From: an uncultured Psychroflexus sp.
GTDB lineage: Bacteria; Bacteroidota; Bacteroidia; Flavobacteriales; Flavobacteriaceae
Reading direction: 5' to 3'
Assembly (NCBI GenBank): GCA_913056525.1
Contig: CAJXLO010000007.1
Location: 1 to 48,575, forward strand
Length of the DNA stretch: 48,575 bases
In this document: piece by piece, positions 8,762-14,838 of the stretch
How the letters are laid out: each line of letters starts with the position of its first letter
How positions within the stretch are numbered: the stretch's first letter is position 1
Notes under the pieces: model-generated
What the model was told of the DNA's origin: nothing
Databases searched by the model: none
The model's input: only the letters and a program-made list of their open reading frames with translations
Position numbers and translations under genes: made by a program

Positions 8762-9597
8762 GAACTTTCTTTTTTTAAGATTTTATCCAGATTTAATCGG
8801 TTATCTATGTCTTTCTTATAGTTTTTTGCCGTTTCCAGGAATTGAGGGTCATCAATTTCTTCTCTATATCTTTCGTAGATACGCTCTGCATCCTTTAGTC
8901 TAGGTTTGACCTTTCTGGGAACACTATTTATCGCTAGTATGTAAGCAGATTCAAATTTATAGAAAAGAGCTTTATCCTTTAATTTGGCTCCTGGGAATTC
9001 TATGAGGAAATTATCAAATGATTCTATTGCAGCCTTATATCTTTCCCTGTGATGATATTGTTTAGCTATTTCGTACCTTTTCTTTTCTAACTTATCCTGA
9101 AGTTCAGCCAGAAGTTGGTTCGCCCTGTCAAAGTACTTACCATCCTGATATTTGTTGATATAGGATTGTAATCTATTTACCGCATCACGTGTCTCTTGCT
9201 GATCTAAACTATATCTGGGTGATAGTTCATAAAGGCTTTTTGCGGATTTAAAAAAAGCTTCCTCAACCTTAGTTGAAGCAGGATAGGAATTGACGAAACG
9301 CTTGAACTTATAACTGGCAACGATATGATCCCCTAATTTATAATAGGCATTTGCTATTTTAAATGCGATAAGCTGACCTTGAGGTTTACCTTGATATTGT
9401 GGGAGTATCTGTTCAAACAAGCGGATCGACCTCTTAAAATATTTATTCTTTTTCGTCTCCACTCCCTTTTCATAGAGCTCGCTGCCAACTTTGTACTTGG
9501 GTTCTATCTCCGTGCTTTTCAAGGCCTTTTGATATTCACTACAACTGATCAATAGCACAGCTGCCAGGAAGACGATAAAGTATCTTTTAAATTCCAT
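8758..9597 (-). CDS. bamD: Outer membrane protein assembly factor BamD (lipoprotein)
   Basis: BamD is the essential lipoprotein of the Bam complex, which inserts beta-barrels into the outer membrane. I choose the ATG at 9597. An in-frame TTG 27 bp upstream would add nine residues in front of a perfect lipoprotein signal and would overlap the promoter box. From the ATG, residues 1-19 are MEFKRYFIVF then the lipobox LLISC, with Cys19 lipidated. The residue after Cys is Ser, with no acidic run, which fits periplasmic-facing retention. The mature protein is a series of TPR-like helices with spaced Tyr/Phe/Lys motifs (LFEQILPQYQ, FKRFVNSYP, SFDNFLIEFPG). At 279 residues it is normal for BamD. It is first in the bamD-rpoZ-coaBC-porD-recN-fabI run. 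Confidence 0.92.
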   Translation of the reverse strand: MEFKRYFIVFLAAVLLISCSEYQKALKSTEIEPKYKVGSELYEKGVETKKNKYFKRSIRLFEQILPQYQGKPQGQLIAFKIANAYYKLGDHIVASYKFKRFVNSYPASTKVEEAFFKSAKSLYELSPRYSLDQQETRDAVNRLQSYINKYQDGKYFDRANQLLAELQDKLEKKRYEIAKQYHHRERYKAAIESFDNFLIEFPGAKLKDKALFYKFESAYILAINSVPRKVKPRLKDAERIYERYREEIDDPQFLETAKNYKKDIDNRLNLDKILKKESS

Positions 9598-9604
9598 AAG
9601 TTTG

Positions 9605-9612
9605 CAAAAGTA
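9605..9612 (-). promoter_or_regulatory. TAnnTTTG -7 box of bamD
   Basis: Reading the minus strand, TACTTTTG ends 7 nt before the bamD ATG and matches the flavobacterial primary-sigma -7 consensus TAnnTTTG exactly. I see no clean TTTG/TTG at the -33 spacing. If used, it gives a leader of only a few nucleotides. The rest of the 261-bp space between dapA and bamD (9598-9858) shows no ORF, hairpin or other feature I can support. Confidence 0.45.
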
Positions 9613-9858
9613 CTTAATTAGCAACGAAAAAGAAAGTTTTTTAGTGTATTAAGGTCTGGTTTTGTTCCAATAAGATATCACATATTACAGACAATAAATG
9701 GAGTAAAACGTAAAAAACTGATAACTAGCAGTATTTATTGGTCGTAATTACAATAAGTTAAGATCAACAGCCTATTTTTAAAATGATAAGAGAACAGCAA
9801 ATTCATCATGGTAAAATCATAGGAACTTCCTCACTTTACTTTCGTCCATTAATGAAGA

Positions 9859-10731
9859 TCATCTTTTTAGGTAATCTTCGATACGTTTTTCCAGTTCATC
9901 AGATGCTTTGACCAATGGAAGACGCAAGTTGTTCTGACAATGACCTTGCTGGCTGAGGAATGTTTTGATGCCTGTGGGATTCCCCTCGCAAAAGCCCAGC
10001 TCAAAAGCTTCTTTTAGAGTGAAATGGTATCCTCTAGCCGTTATTGCATCTCCTTGTAGACCAGAATTGACCATTTGAACATATTCATTTGGGAAAGCTT
10101 GCGCGATGACGGAAATCACGCCAGCGCCACCCATTAGTACCATAGGTAAGGTGATTCCATCCTCTCCTGAGATCACCAGGAAATCATCATCGTTCATTTC
10201 GATAAGCTCTACCGCTTGTTCCAGATCTCCAGCAGCTTCTTTTATACCAATGATATGCTTGTGTTGCTCTGCTAATCTTTTCACAGTCAATGGCTCTATG
10301 TTCTTTGCTGTCCTTCCCGGCACATTATAAAGGATGATGGGAAGTTCTGTATTTTTTGCCAGCTGATCAAAGTGTTGGAAAATACCTTTTTGTGATGGTT
10401 TATTATAATAAGGGCAAGCAGAAAGGATGGCATCAAAATCTTTTAGGTCCGTACTTCTGACTTGCTGTAAGAGATCAGCTGTGTTATTTGAGGTCATGCC
10501 TAAGACCAATGGTTTTCTGTTCTTATTAGCATCCACGACCGTTTTCATCACTACGGCTTTCTCTTCTGTAGAAAGTGTTACACTTTCAGCCGTTGTCCCC
10601 AGAACCACGAGGTAATCCACACCATTTGATATCTGATGTTCCACGAATTTTGATAATGCATTGGTATCCAATTTGTTATTGTTATCGAAAGGAGTGATCA
10701 AAGCTACTCCAGTGCCTTTAAATTGCTTCAT
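9859..10731 (-). CDS. dapA: 4-hydroxy-tetrahydrodipicolinate synthase, DapA
   Basis: DapA condenses pyruvate with aspartate semialdehyde, the committed step to diaminopimelate and lysine. The protein is 290 residues from the ATG at 10731; a TTG two codons earlier is less likely. The TIM-barrel aldolase motifs are all present: GTTAES (45-50, catalytic Thr-Thr), the Tyr135 region LYNVPGRT and the Schiff-base Lys164 in GIKEAAGD. Length and motifs are standard. The upstream DUF6913-like gene overlaps its start by 14 bp on the same strand, so the two are translated as a unit. The functional reason for that pairing is not evident from sequence. Confidence 0.96.
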   Translation of the reverse strand: MKQFKGTGVALITPFDNNNKLDTNALSKFVEHQISNGVDYLVVLGTTAESVTLSTEEKAVVMKTVVDANKNRKPLVLGMTSNNTADLLQQVRSTDLKDFDAILSACPYYNKPSQKGIFQHFDQLAKNTELPIILYNVPGRTAKNIEPLTVKRLAEQHKHIIGIKEAAGDLEQAVELIEMNDDDFLVISGEDGITLPMVLMGGAGVISVIAQAFPNEYVQMVNSGLQGDAITARGYHFTLKEAFELGFCEGNPTGIKTFLSQQGHCQNNLRLPLVKASDELEKRIEDYLKR

Positions 10732-11221
10732 TTTCAATTTTTATCTTAGCTAAATAATGTTTTAGTTCCCTAACGAATATAGAGGTTTTTTCTGCACTAA
10801 TATTTATGGTCAGGTTGTGATCCAGATTCTCGTCAGGCAAGCCTATTTGAATATTACTTTGTAACTTAACATCTAAATATCTTATCAATGTACCCGCGTT
10901 TTCCGTGAAGATGATCAGATGTTCACATGGTGCTAATAATGCTTCGTTAACAGCATCATCATTCAGGTCGCCCAACCAACTAAAGCTATCATAGCTTATA
11001 AAGGTAGTATTCCCTACATTTTCACTCACACCGAGTTCTACAATATCTTCCCTATCACAATTAAAGGTTTTTTGTAGCTCATCACTAAGGTCATTCACAT
11101 ATGAGTCTGTAGAAGCATCATACAATATCTTCCATTTATACTTAGGGTTTAAGGCTCTTACCTTTGTTGAGTCACTTGCTTTTATAGCTCTTTTTATAAA
11201 AAATTGCTTGATGAATTTCAT
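10718..11221 (-). CDS. Conserved flavobacterial protein, DUF6913-like, unknown function
   Basis: The protein has 167 residues, with a basic N-terminus (MKFIKQFFIKRAIKAS), no signal peptide and no membrane helix, so it should be cytosolic. After a Lys/Tyr-rich strand (KYKWKILYDASTDSY) comes an alpha/beta pattern with EHLIIFTENAGTLIRYLDVKLQSN, then a C-terminal strand and helix. I recall a family numbered DUF6913 located just upstream of dapA in flavobacteria; the assignment comes from memory of context and pattern, not from a search. It overlaps dapA by 14 bp. I cannot assign a reaction. Confidence 0.7.
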   Translation of the reverse strand: MKFIKQFFIKRAIKASDSTKVRALNPKYKWKILYDASTDSYVNDLSDELQKTFNCDREDIVELGVSENVGNTTFISYDSFSWLGDLNDDAVNEALLAPCEHLIIFTENAGTLIRYLDVKLQSNIQIGLPDENLDHNLTINISAEKTSIFVRELKHYLAKIKIENEAI

Positions 11222-11228
11222 AACTCAA

Positions 11229-11236
11229 CAAAATTA
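11229..11236 (-). promoter_or_regulatory. TAnnTTTG -7 box for the DUF6913-dapA unit
   Basis: TAATTTTG on the minus strand lies 7 nt before the ATG at 11221, an exact match to the flavobacterial -7 consensus. The -33 region has only TTC-like sequence at the expected distance. It faces a divergent plus-strand promoter about 90 bp away. Confidence 0.4.
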
Positions 11237-11324
11237 AACATTCTTGTGAATTGAATATATAAAAGTCCTTATTTTGTGTATTGAAAATTTACGATCGTTT
11301 AAAATAAATATGATCAAAACCCAT

Positions 11325-11332
11325 TACATTTG
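11325..11332 (+). promoter_or_regulatory. TAnnTTTG -7 box for the split 5'-nucleotidase genes
   Basis: TACATTTG on the plus strand matches the -7 consensus and sits 15 nt upstream of the chosen ATG at 11348. It also covers the alternative TTG start at 11330, which argues against that earlier start. The -33 element is not clear. Confidence 0.4.
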
Positions 11333-11347
11333 AATAAATTCTATTGC

Positions 11348-12106
11348 ATGCGTTCTATTTTTTCTATTTTGATGATCATAGCTTTTTTTATCAGTTGTAA
11401 AAGAGCTAAGCAAGGCCATGATGATATGGACTATCGGATAATAAGGATATCCGATAGCATTTCTGCATCTCAGGGAATCGACTCCTTCATAAGGCCTTAT
11501 CAAAATAAGATAGATAGCGAGATGAACAGAAAGCTTAGCTATTCTCCAGGTTCGATGTACAAAACGGACCATCCGCTTAACACTCCTATCGGAAATCTAA
11601 TGGCGGATGCTTTGCTTGAGATGAGCGATTCTGTTCTCAGGAAAAGAGAACAAGTAGAGGTTGATGCCGTGCTGCTCAACTATGGAGGCATTCGTGCTGG
11701 TATCAACAAAGGAGATGTAACGGTTAGGACCGCTTATGATATCATGCCTTTTGAAAATAAGGTAGTCGTGGCTAAACTTGGCCCTAATGCTGTACACAAG
11801 ATGGTAGATTATTTGGTAAAAGCCCGGAAAGCGCATCCCATAGCTGGTATGCAGCTCGTTCTGAACGAAAATGAAGAATTAGCTTCGGCTATGATCAATG
11901 GACAAAAGTTAGGTAATAAGCAGAACTACTATATAGCTACATCGGATTACCTGTTCAATGGCGGTGATGATATGGACTTCTTTGATGATGCTAAAGCTAA
12001 TTATGACCTGGATTACAAATTAAGGAACCTGTTCATCGACTATTTTAAAAAACAAGATACCTTGATGGTCGTCCATGATGAACGCTTCATCCAAAGAGAA
12101 CAATGA
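11348..12106 (+). CDS. 5'-nucleotidase C-terminal domain lipoprotein (UshA C-domain alone)
   Basis: The 252-residue protein corresponds to the C-terminal substrate-binding domain of UshA-type 5'-nucleotidases (PF02872), which binds the nucleoside. Visible motifs are NTPIGNLMADAL, the nucleotide-clamp sequence LLNYGGIRAGI, DIMPFENKVVV and DYLFNGGDDMDFF. From the ATG at 11348 the protein starts with a lipoprotein signal and lipobox FFISC (Cys17), so it is membrane-anchored. A TTG six codons earlier would spoil the signal and lies in the promoter box. The metallophosphatase half is encoded by the next gene, whose ATG overlaps this stop (ATGA at 12103-12106). Alone, this protein should have no catalytic metal centre. 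Confidence 0.9.
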   Translation: MRSIFSILMIIAFFISCKRAKQGHDDMDYRIIRISDSISASQGIDSFIRPYQNKIDSEMNRKLSYSPGSMYKTDHPLNTPIGNLMADALLEMSDSVLRKREQVEVDAVLLNYGGIRAGINKGDVTVRTAYDIMPFENKVVVAKLGPNAVHKMVDYLVKARKAHPIAGMQLVLNENEELASAMINGQKLGNKQNYYIATSDYLFNGGDDMDFFDDAKANYDLDYKLRNLFIDYFKKQDTLMVVHDERFIQREQ

Positions 12107-13047
12107 TGAAAAGAAGAAACTTCTTAAAAAAAGCCGGTACGTTAACCGCGACCCTACCCTTGATGAATTCGCTCATAACAGATGATATTCTTCTGGCAGA
12201 TGGTATGAGAAAGATAAGTATACTTCATACGAACGATGTACATAGCCATATTGAACCTTTTCCTTCTAATCATAAGAAGTACCCTGATATGGGCGGTGTT
12301 GCCAGAAGGGCTAGCGTGATAGATGCCATCAGAAAGAACGACCCAAACACATTATTGTTAGATGCAGGAGATTCATTTCAGGGAACGCCTTACTTCAATT
12401 TTTATGGTGGCGAACTGGAGTTTAAGTTGATGAGCAAATTGGGCTATCAAGCTTCCACCATAGGAAACCATGAGTTCGATGAAGGCGTGGATAATATCAC
12501 CCAACAATTGCAACATGCTGATTTTGATATGATCAATGCCAACTATGACCTATCACAAACTTCTTTATCAGGAAAGGTGATCCCCCATAATATCTACCAT
12601 TTGAACGGTATCAAGATAGGTGTTTTTGGTTTAGGGATAGAACTGGAAGGATTGGTAAGCAAGAAATTATATCAAGATACAAGGTATATGGACCCAGTAG
12701 CGGTCGCTAGAGAGCAAGTGCAACAATTAAAACAGCAAAAAAAATGTGATTTTATTATTTGTCTCTCCCATTTAGGTTTTGAGTATTCATCCGATAAGAT
12801 TTCAGATAGGAAACTGGCCGGACTTACGCATGATATTGACCTGATAATAGGAGGTCATACGCATACTTTCCTTGATAGACCGGTCATGGAAAAGAACGCA
12901 GAAGGCAAGGATGTGATTATCAATCAGGTAGGTTGGGCTGGAATAGACCTGGGGAAGATAGATTTTTATCTGGATAAAGATCAGCAGAAGCGTTCATCTG
13001 CATCAATCATCAGGCTCAATGCGTCCTTATCAAAAATGAATTGCTAA
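12103..13047 (+). CDS. Metallophosphatase domain protein of the 5'-nucleotidase family (UshA N-domain alone), Tat-exported
   Basis: This 314-residue protein is the dinuclear metallophosphoesterase half of a 5'-nucleotidase/UDP-sugar hydrolase. The metal ligands are in place: TNDVHSH (Asp45, His47), DAGD (Asp90), GNHEFDE (Asn122, His123), LSHLG and GGHTHTF. The N-terminus has a twin-arginine motif, KRRNFLKKAG followed by a hydrophobic segment, so the protein is probably exported folded by Tat. The start overlaps the previous gene by 4 bp; a second ATG at 12106 would work equally well. Together with the upstream lipoprotein it rebuilds a whole periplasmic nucleotidase from two chains, probably for phosphate or nucleoside scavenging. 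Confidence 0.9.
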   Translation: MMKRRNFLKKAGTLTATLPLMNSLITDDILLADGMRKISILHTNDVHSHIEPFPSNHKKYPDMGGVARRASVIDAIRKNDPNTLLLDAGDSFQGTPYFNFYGGELEFKLMSKLGYQASTIGNHEFDEGVDNITQQLQHADFDMINANYDLSQTSLSGKVIPHNIYHLNGIKIGVFGLGIELEGLVSKKLYQDTRYMDPVAVAREQVQQLKQQKKCDFIICLSHLGFEYSSDKISDRKLAGLTHDIDLIIGGHTHTFLDRPVMEKNAEGKDVIINQVGWAGIDLGKIDFYLDKDQQKRSSASIIRLNASLSKMNC

Positions 13048-13056
13048 ATTTGTCTT

Positions 13057-14160
13057 ATGAGATCGACAAAAGACCTACGTATCAACGGGCATTCCCACCT
13101 TTTACCTTATCCAGAGGAGATACCAGACTTCATGAAGGAAAAGGAGATCTTCTGGGTAGATGAAGAACGCAAGTTCATGCTCCAGAAGAACTGGAAGCGA
13201 CCCGTGACCGATTCCAGTTTCTTCTTGGATGAAAAGTTGACTTGGATGGAGAAATATAACATCGATCATGCGGTCGTGCTTAATCTATCCCAGCTATATG
13301 GAAACGGGCTAAGAGTAGAGGAGATGAAGCAGGCCTTGCGATTCCAAAATGATTTCAATGCACGTATACAAAAAGAACATCCTTCTAAGTTCACCTGTGG
13401 CTTTGTGGTCCATCCTGGCTTTGTCAGAGGTGCGATATGGGAGATAGAGCGTTGTGTGGAAGAACTGGACATGCGTTTACTTTGTCTGCCCACCCATTAC
13501 ATGGATTCCATAGGAACCTGGCGTTGTATTTTCGATGAAGAAAATGAAAAGATATTTGATCTGGCGAACAAATACAACCTCGCATTAGAGATACATCCTT
13601 ATGATGGTGAGAAGTTCATCAAATTAGAGAATACGGCCTGGCGCTTCCATTTAATATGGATGTTAGCGCAATGTGCTGATGCTTACCATTTTCTAACGCT
13701 GAACGGCTATCCGGACAAATATCCTAATATGCGCGTATGTTTTGCTCACGGAGGTCAGCTCGCCCAGATAAACTTAGGTAGACGGATCCAGGGCTTTGAT
13801 GGAAGACCTGATCTTTTTAAAGGGAAAACGCATCCACGGAGATCCGTTGGCCATAAGAACATCTTTTTCGATACCTTAGTACATGACACTAAGTCTTTTA
13901 AACTATTATTGGAACATCAAAAGACCCATCAGATCTTGACCGGTCTGGATGATCCTTATCCATTAGGAGAAATGGAAAGCGAACCACAATCCTCTTATCC
14001 CGGTAAATTATTGGACCTGGCGGAAGAAGAAAATATTATTACACCTGATGAAAAGAAAGATATCTGGAGCCAAAACGTGCTTAATTGGCTTTATGGGGAT
14101 GATGAGCAGACCAAGCAAAAGAAAGTTGACCTGATACTGGGAAATAGAAATGATCAATAA
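13057..14160 (+). CDS. Amidohydrolase-2 family metal-dependent hydrolase, ACMSD-like
   Basis: The 367-residue protein belongs to the amidohydrolase_2 (PF04909) TIM-barrel group that includes 2-amino-3-carboxymuconate-6-semialdehyde decarboxylase. The metal-site residues can be read in order: His12 and His14 in NGHSH, His180 in LEIHPYD, His231 in CFAHGGQ, and Asp298 in TGLDDPY. That single-metal pattern (HxH, H, H, D) is what ACMSD uses. No other kynurenine-pathway gene lies nearby, so the substrate is unproven; another decarboxylase or hydrolase of the family is possible. It begins 9 bp after the nucleotidase gene, and its end overlaps the next ORF by 11 bp, suggesting one transcript. A TAAATTTG box (13045-13052) lies 4 nt before its ATG. 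Confidence 0.75.
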   Translation: MRSTKDLRINGHSHLLPYPEEIPDFMKEKEIFWVDEERKFMLQKNWKRPVTDSSFFLDEKLTWMEKYNIDHAVVLNLSQLYGNGLRVEEMKQALRFQNDFNARIQKEHPSKFTCGFVVHPGFVRGAIWEIERCVEELDMRLLCLPTHYMDSIGTWRCIFDEENEKIFDLANKYNLALEIHPYDGEKFIKLENTAWRFHLIWMLAQCADAYHFLTLNGYPDKYPNMRVCFAHGGQLAQINLGRRIQGFDGRPDLFKGKTHPRRSVGHKNIFFDTLVHDTKSFKLLLEHQKTHQILTGLDDPYPLGEMESEPQSSYPGKLLDLAEEENIITPDEKKDIWSQNVLNWLYGDDEQTKQKKVDLILGNRNDQ

Positions 14161-14800
14161 GAAGATAGAAGCATATGCGGACCGTATGTCAACTCCGGTC
14201 GATACTGTTCTGGATGAACTAGAAAAGGAAACCTATCAAAAGGAGCTGCGACCTAATATGTTGAGCGGAAGTTATCAAGGTCAATTGTTGAGCATCATCA
14301 GTCAATTAAAAAAGCCAAGGAACATTCTTGAAATAGGTACTTACACTGGATATTCTACAATATGTTTAGCGCAAGGACTAGCTGTAGGTGGTAAGCTATT
14401 CACCATAGAAAAGGATGAAGAGCTTAGGACCATACAAGATAAATATTTTAAAAAATGCCAGCTTGAGGGTTCTATCGTTCAGCATTTTGGTGATGCTAAG
14501 CATGTTATACCAGATCTAGCGGAAACCTTTGATCTTGTCTTTATAGATGCGGATAAGAAAAATTATAAGAATTATCTTGAAATGGTCTATCCCATCATGG
14601 AAAGCGGCGCGATGTTACTAAGTGATAATGTGCTATGGAAAGGGAAGGTCACCTTTGATGAAGGCAGAGATAAAATAGGTGAAAAGATCCATGAGTACAA
14701 TAAACATCTATTAGCGCATCAATGCTTTTCTACAGTTCTATTACCTATCAGAGACGGACTTTCAGTGAGTATCAAGAACAAAAAGAACACAACCCGATGA
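14150..14800 (+). CDS. SAM-dependent O-methyltransferase (Methyltransf_3 family)
   Basis: The 216-residue cytosolic protein is a class I methyltransferase of the catechol/caffeoyl-CoA O-methyltransferase type (PF01596). The SAM-binding motif ILEIGTYTGYST is at residues 59-70, the acidic ribose-binding motif IEKDE at 86-90, and the metal-binding Asp residues at FIDADKKNY (133-135) and DN (159-160). The usual cation-dependent mechanism is therefore expected. The acceptor, a diphenol or other hydroxyl, cannot be predicted. It overlaps the amidohydrolase gene by 11 bp, and its stop codon lies in the loop of the following terminator. Confidence 0.9.
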   Translation: MINKKIEAYADRMSTPVDTVLDELEKETYQKELRPNMLSGSYQGQLLSIISQLKKPRNILEIGTYTGYSTICLAQGLAVGGKLFTIEKDEELRTIQDKYFKKCQLEGSIVQHFGDAKHVIPDLAETFDLVFIDADKKNYKNYLEMVYPIMESGAMLLSDNVLWKGKVTFDEGRDKIGEKIHEYNKHLLAHQCFSTVLLPIRDGLSVSIKNKKNTTR

Positions 14801-14819
14801 AGGGTTGTGTTCTTTTTTT
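14785..14819. terminator. Bidirectional Rho-independent terminator
   Basis: GAACACAACCC (14785-14795) pairs perfectly with GGGTTGTGTTC (14802-14812) around a 6-nt loop, with a T-run on the plus side and an A-run before the stem, so it can work in both directions. It separates the methyltransferase from the convergent amylase gene. The methyltransferase stop codon TGA (14798-14800) lies in the loop. Confidence 0.9.
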
Positions 14820-14838
14820 CTCATTAGGCAAATTCAAC

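Noticed and set aside
9598-9624. TTG start for bamD at 9624
   Set aside because: It would place nine residues before a standard lipoprotein signal and overlaps the TAnnTTTG box. The ATG at 9597 is preferred.
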